A DNA stretch of 64,000 nt from JADMIH01 sp036399775 (GTDB lineage: Bacteria > Chloroflexota > Chloroflexia > QHBQ01 > JADMIH01). Location: the NCBI GenBank assembly GCA_036399775.1, contig DASWMJ010000010.1, positions 3,164 through 67,163 on the forward strand, given 5' to 3'. The notes under the pieces are model-generated. The model was not told where the DNA came from. It searched no databases and was given only the letters and a program-made list of their open reading frames with translations. The position numbers and the translations under genes were made by a program. Positions 25,104-32,995 of this stretch are shown piece after piece (positions within the stretch are counted from its first letter, which is position 1; the number at the start of each line of letters is the position of its first letter).

Positions 25104-25649
25104 ATGTTGTCCGACCTCAAGAGGCGCAAGTCCACGGCGCGATTTAACTTGCTCGACGTGAACAAGAACGGGCAGATTGGACAGGATGACTACGATTTGC
25201 TGGTCGAGCGGATTACACAGGCGTTTCATATTCCTCATGGGAGCGAGACCTATAACACGATTAAGGCAGGCTATATTGAGATGTGGCAAACCCTGCAGAG
25301 TGCAGCCGATGTGGACCAGGATGGGAACGTGACCCTGGAAGAGTTCCTTGCCTCCGAAGAAAAGACATTGTCGCGCCCCGACGTATATGAGGCGGTGGTG
25401 GCACCCCAGGCGCAACGTGTGTTCAACATGATTGATCTGAATAAGGACGGGATAATCACGGCAGGCGAATATAAACATCTCACTCATGCCTATGGTCTGA
25501 GCCTGGAGGAGGCGACAGACTCGTACAACCATATTGACCGCGATAGGGATGGTTCAGTGACACTTGATGAGGTGATGCAGGCTGTAGGGGAGTTCTACTT
25601 GAGCGACGACCCTGACGCTAATGGCAACTGGTACTGCAGTCCCTTCTAA
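25104..25649 (+). CDS. EF-hand calcium-binding protein (calerythrin-like)
   Basis: 181-residue soluble protein with four EF-hand loops: DVNKNGQIGQDDY, DVDQDGNVTLEEF, DLNKDGIITAGEY and DRDRDGSVTLDEV. All four keep the acidic positions 1, 3, 5 and 12, or Asp at 12 in the first, so three to four Ca2+ sites are expected. The layout matches bacterial calerythrin / sarcoplasmic Ca-binding proteins, which buffer or sense calcium in the cytosol. AAAAGGAGG precedes the ATG. Fragment 4 of the restriction-modification gene begins at the base right after its stop codon, so this is the last cargo gene of the fragment array. Confidence 0.92.
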   Translation: MLSDLKRRKSTARFNLLDVNKNGQIGQDDYDLLVERITQAFHIPHGSETYNTIKAGYIEMWQTLQSAADVDQDGNVTLEEFLASEEKTLSRPDVYEAVVAPQAQRVFNMIDLNKDGIITAGEYKHLTHAYGLSLEEATDSYNHIDRDRDGSVTLDEVMQAVGEFYLSDDPDANGNWYCSPF

Positions 25650-25790
25650 CTGCGCCCCACCTGGCTAGACGACGCTTACAAAAGGCTGGACGGCCCCGTG
25701 CTCGACGCCTACGCCTGGCCGCACGACCTGGCCGGCGAGCAGATGTTAGAGAGGCTGCCGGCCCTCAATCTAGAGCGCGCCAACGCTTAA
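25650..25790 (+). pseudogene. 3'-end fragment 4 of the restriction-modification gene
   Basis: Begins one base after the EF-hand stop and ends with TAA. It corresponds to RPTWLDDAYKRLDG through LLALNLERA-like codons, by eye about 80-85% identical to fragment 1, and is the most diverged copy and the furthest from the intact gene. Confidence 0.82.
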
Positions 25791-26018
25791 GGTATGTGTT
25801 TGACATAATCCGCCGACAAAGGTGCCAGTTCAACCCATGCGATCAGACACCCATACTGCGGATTGGGTATAGCTCCGAAAATCGGGGTTTTTATGGAAGG
25901 TTTATTTTAGGAAAGGTTTTATCTACAGTGCTGAGGTCATCCATTAGTGGACATTAGCGAAGTACAGCACCATCACGAAATTACCCGGAAAATCGGTTGA
26001 AGGATGTGCAAAAGGGTA

Positions 26019-26047
26019 TTGACACATGCCTGTTAACCCGATAGGAT
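26019..26047 (+). promoter_or_regulatory. Promoter of the candidate small RNA
   Basis: TTGACA at 26019-26024, a 17-base spacer and TAGGAT at 26042-26047. There is no coding frame of note directly downstream. Confidence 0.6.
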
Positions 26048-26053
26048 GATCTT

Positions 26054-26129
26054 AAGTTCAGTTCCGTTAGCCTACCCCTAAGGCACATCAGCAATCAGAT
26101 GGATTGCTATGCTTTAGGGATTTTTATTT
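26054..26129 (+). ncRNA. Candidate small RNA
   Basis: From the predicted start near 26054 the sequence runs about 25 bases and then enters a stem (CCCTAA..AGCAATC / GATTGCT..TTTAGGG, about 26076-26119) followed by ATTTTTATTT, a plausible intrinsic terminator. A promoter and terminator about 75 bases apart without an ORF suggest a small RNA. The surrounding 25791-26506 region is AT-rich and otherwise without a gene I can support. Confidence 0.45.
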
Positions 26130-26506
26130 CCATCATGATTTTCGGTGCTATACATCGGCCAGTTAAGGTAACTGAAAGGCTAGAAACATAAGCTAGCTTC
26201 GGAGACAAAAATGGATACTAGCAGTAGGTTAATAAAAGTTATTCGTGACTATAAGTGTATATTGCACCCAAGTTGGTATTTTCGCTATATAATCTCCGGT
26301 TGCAAAGATCCAGAGCGAGGCACGCGAGAGAAGCAACACCTCGCTCCGGCTAATAACCTTACCGACCAGTGGGGACTGGTTACGGCCTTGGAATGTATCT
26401 GAGTTTATAGCACATCTAGAACTGTTGTCAACTATTGTCAAGGGAACGGCTAGTTTTCCACAGTCATCTGCCATCTGCTGCAAACTCAGGTAGAAGCGGG
26501 GGCAAC

Positions 26507-27628
26507 ATGCTGAACAATCAAAAGGGTATGCAATGGAGACCAACATGGAAATGGCTCATCGGGGTTGGCAGTGCGATTATTGCTCTAAGTATTGCTGGGA
26601 TCATAGGCAATCGTGCCGACGCAGGATTTGTATGGGCTTGGGACTTCTTGACTAAGCCACAGAAAGTTGATGATGTTCGTCCACTTGCGTTCATTTTTAC
26701 AATCATCTTCCTCTCATATGTCGCCTGGGCTCTATTTCGCCAAGAACGTCTGACAAAGCAAAACGTACTCGTAGAGAAGCAAAAGCAGAGCGCAGAAGGA
26801 AACTACAGAAAGAGAGCAGAGCAGCAAAAATCTCTTGAGACGAAAGCGGAGAAGGCTACTTCTGAAAACAAGCAACTCACAGAGGCTAATCAGGTCTTAA
26901 CGTTGCAAGCAAGAGCATTACGTAGTGAGAATGTTTCTCTAAAACGCAATTACGCTGACATGGAGCGAGAGAAACAAGCTCTGACACAGCAGGTCGCAGT
27001 TCTTACCAAGGAGCGTGGAGATCTACAAGGAGCATTACTTAGAATGAATCATCTAGCGAACCTTGATCAGTCTTTGCTAATTTGCATAGCTAGTGTCATT
27101 ACAAACAAGAGTGAAAATCGGGAGCAGGCTATGAAACTCCTGCTAAAGAAGTTCCTGAAAGATGCAACTGATGTGTTTACGCCAGACGTATGCAGAGCAT
27201 CGATCCTGCGCCCGGACAAGAGCGGAGAGTACCTGGAATGCTGGGAACACCATTGTATGCCCGACATTAGTCTAAGACTAGAGCGCTTCTACATAGGGGA
27301 TAGGAGAAATATCAAGCGTGGCGTTGCTGGTCACTCATTCACAACCCGAGATGTAGAAATTGTCCATCTTAGACGAGTGAATGGAAGATGGAAGGCCGAC
27401 CACGACCAATATACACCGAGCAAGAATAATGTAACGCCCCCTACTTATCGTTCTTTTATCTCAGCACCAATAATTAGTCCGGATAACCAATGCTTAGGAG
27501 TTTTATGCCTGGATAGTGACAGAGAAACAACCTTTGATAGCGACGAAGTAGTAAAATTTGCTGACGACCTAGCAGCACGGTTGGGGGCAGCAATCACTAT
27601 TTACAACCACTTGATTGCAACCTCATGA
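26507..27628 (+). CDS. Two-TM, coiled-coil GAF sensor protein
   Basis: 373 residues from ATG 26507. Two N-terminal TM helices (WLIGVGSAIIALSIAGIIG, LAFIFTIIFLSYVAWALF) are followed by a long charged coiled coil (about 100-190), then a GAF-type domain (about 195-365) whose last strands are recognisable (RSFISAPIISPDNQCLGVLCLDS). GAF domains bind small ligands such as cyclic nucleotides. There is no output enzyme domain, so the ligand signal would pass to a partner or to the TM part. Base composition is distinctly AT-rich compared with the core genes, suggesting recent transfer. The next small gene has its own extended -10 promoter. A two-TM sensor in an accessory region would also fit a defence effector, with no direct evidence. 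Confidence 0.68.
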   Translation: MLNNQKGMQWRPTWKWLIGVGSAIIALSIAGIIGNRADAGFVWAWDFLTKPQKVDDVRPLAFIFTIIFLSYVAWALFRQERLTKQNVLVEKQKQSAEGNYRKRAEQQKSLETKAEKATSENKQLTEANQVLTLQARALRSENVSLKRNYADMEREKQALTQQVAVLTKERGDLQGALLRMNHLANLDQSLLICIASVITNKSENREQAMKLLLKKFLKDATDVFTPDVCRASILRPDKSGEYLECWEHHCMPDISLRLERFYIGDRRNIKRGVAGHSFTTRDVEIVHLRRVNGRWKADHDQYTPSKNNVTPPTYRSFISAPIISPDNQCLGVLCLDSDRETTFDSDEVVKFADDLAARLGAAITIYNHLIATS

Positions 27629-27723
27629 AAATCATCCGAAGGGAGTAGGAAAATGTGACTATTAGGCTGATTAATCCACCACAAAGTCATGCTATAATGT
27701 AAGACATTCTTGGAGGTGGTACG

Positions 27724-27933
27724 ATGCCTAATAAGATAGCAGGCGGAGAGCGGCAGAGTCGCCGCTGGGATGATGCTAAGGCTTACATCAATGGAGAAAT
27801 TGATGTTGAAGAGTATGAGGCACGTCAACACCTGGAGGAAACAAATTACGAAACTGTTATGATGACGCTCGCACGTGATAGTCAACAATCTCCAAAGTCA
27901 TCACAACGCTCCATCAGATTAGACTTCTCCTAA
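27724..27933 (+). CDS. Small charged protein of unknown function
   Basis: 69 residues starting at ATG 27724 with TGGAGGTGG upstream and an extended -10 (TGCTATAAT, 27690-27698). Composition is highly polar, with a helical core (RRWDDAKAYINGEIDVEEYE), as in small DNA- or protein-binding antitoxin-like proteins, but no family is recognised. It follows the GAF sensor gene by about 95 bases and may be its regulator or partner (inference from position only). Confidence 0.55.
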   Translation: MPNKIAGGERQSRRWDDAKAYINGEIDVEEYEARQHLEETNYETVMMTLARDSQQSPKSSQRSIRLDFS

Positions 27934-28108
27934 CATCTTGTACTTTTTCGTGACGAGCTTGCTGAGCATGCCAGCAGGCTCTTCACCATCCAACCTTCTA
28001 TGGGAAGAGGACCCATTTCATGGCCCTTCTTTACTGAGCAAGCACTAACATATTGGTGATTGCAGTTGCTTTCCAACGCTAAAGCTATCGTAAGATAGTC
28101 TATATACC

Positions 28109-29035
28109 TTACATCTCAGCCACCACCGGCAAGACCTTTTCTCCCATCAGCAGGATAGGCTCTATCTCGTCGGCGTCAGGCATGTGGAAGGTCACGTACC
28201 GGGAGCCTACCTTCGCATACTCCGCCAGCCGTTCCACGACCATCTCCGGCGTGCCCTGGATGTCGCCGAAGCCGGGGTACTTCTCCTTCTTGGCCGCCAG
28301 TTCCGCCTCGTCGCGCGCCAGCACTATGCCCACGTTGTTGGACAGGGTAATCTCGCCGAACGGACGCCCCACAGCGTCGCAATGCTCCCTCAACACGCCA
28401 AACCTGTGCGCGACCTTAGCCGGGTCGCCGCCCACGTTGCAGTAATCGGCGTACCGGGCAACCAGCTTGAGCGTCACCTTCTCGCCACTGCCGCCTATCA
28501 TGATGGGCGGGCGCGGCTTCTGTACGGGCATCGGGTCGTTGTAGGCGTTATGGATGGAGTAATGCTTGCCGCTAAAGCTGGCGGGGCGTTGGGTCAGCAT
28601 CCGGTCTACTATCTGCACCGCTTCCTCAAGCATCTCCATCCTCTCGCGCACTGATGGGAAGGGCCAGCCGTAGGCTGTGAACTCCGGCTCGTGCCAGCCC
28701 GTCCCTAGCCCCACGATGCTGCGGCCATGGCTGATCACGTCGAGCGTGGCGCACATCTTCGCGAGGAGCGCCGGGTTGCGGTAGGGCACACCCGCTACAA
28801 GCTCCCCAATCCGTATTCTGCTCGTAACTGCCGCGAGCGCGCTCAGTACGGTGAAGCATTCGAGCACAGGCGATTCTTTCTCCGGGTGCTCCTCATCGGG
28901 GAACATAAAGTGGTCCGCCATCCAGACCGAGTCGAGGCCCGCTTGCTCGCAGGCGCGGGCGACCGCCAGGGTGGTATCGAAGTGGTTGCCGTGCTTACCG
29001 GGGAAAAGCGGGCGAAGTTGGAGTCCTAGTAACAT
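28109..29035 (-). CDS. LLM-class F420-dependent oxidoreductase
   Basis: Luciferase-like TIM-barrel flavin/F420 oxidoreductase of 308 residues. Typical features: GLDSVWMADHF near residue 34, SRIRIGELVAGVPYRNPALLA, the GRSIVGLGTGWHEPEF segment that lines the cofactor site, and PPIMIGGSG. Actinobacterial and Chloroflexota members commonly use coenzyme F420 rather than FMN. The substrate cannot be told. It lies head to tail, 28 bases after the esterase gene on the same strand, so the two are likely co-transcribed. Confidence 0.9.
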   Translation of the reverse strand: MLLGLQLRPLFPGKHGNHFDTTLAVARACEQAGLDSVWMADHFMFPDEEHPEKESPVLECFTVLSALAAVTSRIRIGELVAGVPYRNPALLAKMCATLDVISHGRSIVGLGTGWHEPEFTAYGWPFPSVRERMEMLEEAVQIVDRMLTQRPASFSGKHYSIHNAYNDPMPVQKPRPPIMIGGSGEKVTLKLVARYADYCNVGGDPAKVAHRFGVLREHCDAVGRPFGEITLSNNVGIVLARDEAELAAKKEKYPGFGDIQGTPEMVVERLAEYAKVGSRYVTFHMPDADEIEPILLMGEKVLPVVAEM

Positions 29036-29063
29036 CGAGTGGTTCTCCTAACGTGTAGCTCAG

Positions 29064-29927
29064 TTAGTCGCAGATCGGCCCCAGCAAGAAGCGCAAGGCT
29101 CCAGGCAGACGCCGCGCCCAAGCCGATTCGTGGTGCGCGCCACCCTGTTCGACAATGAAGAGGAGATCTTCGGGAGCATAGCCTTTGGCGCGCAGAAGCG
29201 CGTGCATGCGTCTAGCGCCGTTCAAGTACGCTTCACAACGGCCTGGGATCTCCGGGGTTTCGTTGTCGCCCACATCCATGTATATGCGCCCGCCCGCGAA
29301 AGGCGAATTTTCTACGAGAGTGTAGATGGTCCCCTCGCTCCACCAGAGCGCCGGACTCATCACTCCCGCGAAACCAAAAACGTCGGGCCGCGTTATCAAG
29401 GCATACAGGCTGATTGAGCCTCCCATCGAGGAACCCATCAGCCCCGTGTGAGACCTGTCCGTCACGGTTCGGAAGGAGCTATCTATCAGGGGCTTCACTT
29501 TATCGGCCAGGAAGCTTATATATGCATCACCGCCCCCACCCCCGGTAAAGCGGCTGTGCTTGTGCGCGGAGTATTCGGTGGAGCGCCCCTTGCCTGAGTT
29601 GGGAACGCCTACAACGATGGCTTCTATCCCCTCCCGGCTCAGGGCCTCCATCGTCTCGTCCACCTGCCACTCGCCTGAGTAACTGCCCACGATATCGAAC
29701 AGGTTTTGCCCGTCGTGCATGTAAAGCACAGGGTAACGCTTATCTCCTTTGAAGTAGGATGGAGGCAGGTAGATGAGCAGCCTGCGCTGGACGCCCCTCG
29801 CCGGACCATGCAGGGTTTGCGAGACCTTGATCGTCCCCACAACCGTATGTCCATCGCCTGTCGGGTAATCCTGCCACGCGTCACTATCCTCGATAAACTG
29901 GGTGATGTCTGCTGCCTCGTTCCTCAA
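29064..29927 (-). CDS. Esterase-D/enterochelin-esterase-like hydrolase
   Basis: Alpha/beta hydrolase of the putative esterase (PF00756-like) family, 287 residues, without a signal peptide. YPVLYMHDGQNLFD near residue 75 is the hallmark strand, followed by a GLMGSSMGGSISLYAL nucleophile elbow (Ser) and a C-terminal catalytic His in GGAHHESAW. Family members hydrolyse ester bonds of siderophores, S-formylglutathione or sugar esters. I cannot choose among these. It is upstream of the LLM oxidoreductase gene in the same transcription direction. Confidence 0.86.
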   Translation of the reverse strand: MRNEAADITQFIEDSDAWQDYPTGDGHTVVGTIKVSQTLHGPARGVQRRLLIYLPPSYFKGDKRYPVLYMHDGQNLFDIVGSYSGEWQVDETMEALSREGIEAIVVGVPNSGKGRSTEYSAHKHSRFTGGGGGDAYISFLADKVKPLIDSSFRTVTDRSHTGLMGSSMGGSISLYALITRPDVFGFAGVMSPALWWSEGTIYTLVENSPFAGGRIYMDVGDNETPEIPGRCEAYLNGARRMHALLRAKGYAPEDLLFIVEQGGAHHESAWARRLPGALRFLLGPICD

Positions 29928-29969
29928 AGTTTCTCCTCTCTTATCTCTCCGCCAAGTTGCTGCCGCCCG

Positions 29970-30112
29970 GTAAATGTTCAGATTTAGGTAAAAGGATGTT
30001 TACGTAGGGGCGACCCGGTGGGTCGCCCTGTCTGGGTCGCGTGCCAGGTTGGTTCGCCATCCCCACCCGGGCGACCCACCGGGTCGCCCCTACCCTTATT
30101 CTGAACGCTTAC
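29970..30112. repeat. GTAGGGGCGACC palindromic element, copy 1
   Basis: Inner arms at 30004-30093 (GTAGGGGCGACCCGGTGGGT... and its complement). Each arm is itself a palindrome around GGGCGACCC/GGGTCGCCC. Outer terminal repeats GTAAATGTTCAGA (29970-29982) and TCTGAACGCTTAC (30100-30112) mark a 143-bp MITE-like unit. Other copies are at 54264-54354 and 62466-62609. Confidence 0.88.
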
Positions 30113-30120
30113 CCTGCCTT

Positions 30121-31674
30121 CTACCGCCCTCCAATCTTTGCCCCGCCGTGTATCGCTATCGCGCTCATCTTGGGCACAGCTAGCGTGACCCGGCCATTTT
30201 TGTCCAGCGTTAGGCTCGGCCCTGTGCAGGTCTTCCCGTCGGGGGACAACTCGCCTCTTGTTACGTCGCAGTAGCTACCGGCGGGCATGCCCGTCTGGAA
30301 GGTGTTCTTCACCTCAGACTCCTGTCGGTTGATGATGACGAAGCCCAGATCGCCGCGCCCAAAGGCGATGGCGTTGTCGCCGTTGGTCCACCAGTTCGTG
30401 ACCTCGAAGCGGGGCGCGGTGTAGTTGCGAAAGCCCACCATGCCCGCGATTTCGGGGCGGCGATGCTCGCAGACCCAGGTCTCGTCGCCACAGTCCGGCA
30501 CGCCGTTCGAGTAGACCGGCATGGTAGTCCCGTCAGGGTTGGCGGGCGGCCCCTGGTCCGAGTTGTCGAAGTTGTAGCTCGACATCACCTGCGGGTAGCC
30601 GTAGGGCCAGCCCAGCATGTAGACGTTCGCCAGGTTGTACAGAGCGCCGTCCTTGAAGGTCAATACGTCGCCCCCCGCGCCGTGCCCGCGCTGGTTGTCG
30701 TGGTTGTCGGTGAAGACGATCGCCAGGTCGCTCGGTATGAAGCTGCCCGTTAGCGCGAACTCTTCCATGCCGGGCAACTGGCCGAAGCGGAAGTTGGGGC
30801 CGATGCGGGTGCTGTATTTGAACTCGCTCACGTCGCCGTTGGTGAAATACTCGCTGGCCCGGATCGGCTCGCCGGACGCTTCGATCACTTCCTGGTAGAT
30901 GTAGGGCTTGCCGCCGCTCGTTTTGTCCTTGAGCTTGCCCAGGATCGTCCCCAGCTCTTTGGCGTCTATGTGCTTGCTCGCGTCTATGCGGAAGCCCGCC
31001 ACGCCCAGGCCCACCATGTCGTTCAAATAAGCAGCGATGCGGTCCTGCACCTTACTCGACCCGGTATCGAGGTCGGCCAGGTTTACCAGTTCGCAGTTCT
31101 GCACCTCCGCGCGGTCCCTATAGTTGAATATATCGTCGCTCTTGCCGGTAAGCCCGCAGTGGTGGAAGTCTTTCTCTTCGTAAAGGCCGGGGTAGTTGTA
31201 GTGGGTGAAGGGCGAGCCTGCTATGCCAGTGCCGCCGTCCATGCCCGACATATGGTTTATCACCGCGTCCACATAGATGTCTACGCCCACCGCCTTGCAC
31301 CGGCTGACCATGTCGGCGAACTCGGCGCGGGTGCCGCTTCGGCTCTCCAGGCGGTAGCTGACGGGCTGGTATCGCTCCCACCAGGGGTTGTTGTCGGCGA
31401 CGATGTGCTCCTGGGGCGGCGAGACCTGCACCGCCGAGTAACCCTTCGGACCCAGGAAATTCTCGCATTCCTGGGCGATGTCGGGCCACCTCCACTCGAA
31501 CAGGTGGACGAAGACGGTGCGCGGGCCTGCGGTTGAATTGGCGAGCGGTCCGGGGAATGGATCGGTGGGTCGCCTGAAGGTCAGCGCCGCAGCAAGGACC
31601 AACGCGAGCGCCAGGACGAGCACCAGCGCTATGACGATCGCCCCACGCCCGGTGAGAAACGAAGGAGCCTTCAT
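30121..31674 (-). CDS. Secreted alpha-amylase (GH13)
   Basis: Retaining alpha-1,4-glucan hydrolase, 517 residues from ATG 31674, chosen because GGGAGGAA lies just upstream; an in-frame ATG 24 bases earlier lacks this. The signal/anchor segment AIVIALVLVLALALVLAAA is followed by a (beta/alpha)8 barrel with all four GH13 regions: DAVINH, GFRIDASKH (nucleophile Asp), YQEVIEASGEP (acid Glu) and FTDNHDNQRG. The FEWRWPDIAQECE start is typical of animal/Streptomyces-type amylases. The catalytic domain runs to about residue 430, then the small C-terminal beta domain. It acts outside the cell on starch. A MITE-like element ends eight bases downstream of its stop. Confidence 0.95.
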   Translation of the reverse strand: MKAPSFLTGRGAIVIALVLVLALALVLAAALTFRRPTDPFPGPLANSTAGPRTVFVHLFEWRWPDIAQECENFLGPKGYSAVQVSPPQEHIVADNNPWWERYQPVSYRLESRSGTRAEFADMVSRCKAVGVDIYVDAVINHMSGMDGGTGIAGSPFTHYNYPGLYEEKDFHHCGLTGKSDDIFNYRDRAEVQNCELVNLADLDTGSSKVQDRIAAYLNDMVGLGVAGFRIDASKHIDAKELGTILGKLKDKTSGGKPYIYQEVIEASGEPIRASEYFTNGDVSEFKYSTRIGPNFRFGQLPGMEEFALTGSFIPSDLAIVFTDNHDNQRGHGAGGDVLTFKDGALYNLANVYMLGWPYGYPQVMSSYNFDNSDQGPPANPDGTTMPVYSNGVPDCGDETWVCEHRRPEIAGMVGFRNYTAPRFEVTNWWTNGDNAIAFGRGDLGFVIINRQESEVKNTFQTGMPAGSYCDVTRGELSPDGKTCTGPSLTLDKNGRVTLAVPKMSAIAIHGGAKIGGR

Positions 31675-31845
31675 AACTTCCTCCCTTATCCGCATCAACC
31701 TCTCTGAATGCTTGCGTGCTGCTTGAATGCAAGATTGGTACCCTAGATTACAAGAGAGATTCGTTTATCTTTTTCTGAACCTTTGCCGTATGCAGCCAGT
31801 GTTAAGACTAGGCGAATAGAGGCAGGAGGAGAATAGGAGGCCATC

Positions 31846-32883
31846 ATGGAAGGGCGCTCTCCGGTTAGATTGCATGTTCCTGTTGCATTGGTGTTCATGC
31901 TATGTGCGCTTACTTTGGTAGGCTGTGCCGGTGCGCCAAAAGATAATGAAGACTCCACGCCTACGCCCCTGCCCCCCGTAGCAACGCCCACGGTTGATGT
32001 AGACCGCGCCCGCCAGGCATTTGAGGCGGGCGGCGAGTTGTCCTATGAAGAAGTTATCGCTCTGCGACAGGAGATCGTCGGCCCTGCGGATTACATGGAC
32101 ATCAAGGACTTCGATAAGTTTTACGAAGAACAGGAAAAGTATTGGAAGCGCGACGCTGATTTCGGAACCAGGCTCGAAAGGTGCAAGCTGAAGCAAACCA
32201 CCGGCTGGGTTGCCGGGTCGTGGAAAGAATACGATAAGAACCACAAACCCATCCCCGATAAGAATGGGCTTGCCGTATACCTGTACAATCCGTTTTACGG
32301 ACTTGGTAAAGAGCTGACTGGTAGGCCGGAGATGTACCTGGTTTACCTGTCTGATAGCAAGGTTGCCACGCTGAAATACGGCCAGCGAATAGAGTTTAGA
32401 GGGAACCTTCTGCTCGTGGATGGGCAGGAAGCGGTGCAGAACTGGCAGTACGGTCTACTTGAAGACGAACCGGCAGTACCCCCACCTACGGACGATGAGC
32501 TAAAGGACTTGCGCATTATCCTTGATAGGGATATGTGCTTCGGCACATGCCCGGACTACAACCTCGCAGTAGATGCGAATGGTACAGTAATATTTGAGGG
32601 CCGCCACTACACTAAAGAAAGCAGAGGGAGCGCGACCATTGATAAGAGTAAGCTCGTTGAGCTTGCGGCAGAGATCAAAAAGGCGGATTTCTTCAGCCTG
32701 GAAGATTCGTACACGGCGCGGGTCACCGACAATCCCACATACATGCTTGAGGTACAGATGGGCGGGAAAAGCAAACGAGTTGTAAGTTATGCGACGCGCC
32801 CCCGGCGGCTCGAACTGTTGATGAACAGGATAGACCAGATCGTGGATTCAAAGGTGTGGATAGGTGATGAGAAAGATCCGTGA
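31846..32883 (+). CDS. Lipoprotein with DUF6438-like domain
   Basis: 345 residues with a lipoprotein signal (LVFMLCALTLVGCAG, Cys about 27). The middle (about 60-215) is a soluble domain containing YLYNPFYGLGKELTG, which I do not recognise. The C-terminal about 120 residues have RDMCFGTCPDYNLAVDANG and a helix LVELAAEIKKADFFSLED, the signature of DUF6438, a domain of unknown function found in periplasmic proteins. The CFGTCP pair may form a disulfide. A TTAGGGG-type heptamer tract follows the stop (about 32889-32912). GGAGG precedes the start. Confidence 0.8.
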   Translation: MEGRSPVRLHVPVALVFMLCALTLVGCAGAPKDNEDSTPTPLPPVATPTVDVDRARQAFEAGGELSYEEVIALRQEIVGPADYMDIKDFDKFYEEQEKYWKRDADFGTRLERCKLKQTTGWVAGSWKEYDKNHKPIPDKNGLAVYLYNPFYGLGKELTGRPEMYLVYLSDSKVATLKYGQRIEFRGNLLLVDGQEAVQNWQYGLLEDEPAVPPPTDDELKDLRIILDRDMCFGTCPDYNLAVDANGTVIFEGRHYTKESRGSATIDKSKLVELAAEIKKADFFSLEDSYTARVTDNPTYMLEVQMGGKSKRVVSYATRPRRLELLMNRIDQIVDSKVWIGDEKDP

Positions 32884-32995
32884 GAGGCGAGGGGTTAGGG
32901 GTTAGGGGTTAGTGAGTGCAAAATGATTCCTCGGCTGGGCGTCTGTCTTATAATGTAGCGAATACTTCACGTCGTATCCAGCCCAGGAGACTCCT

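Noticed and set aside
26211..26402. 63-codon frame in the AT-rich gap
   Set aside because: No Shine-Dalgarno, no recognisable pattern, and low codon bias in AT-rich DNA; insufficient support.
26507..27628. GAF protein as a histidine kinase or cyclase
   Set aside because: No kinase, GGDEF or HATPase motif follows the GAF domain; the protein ends with it.
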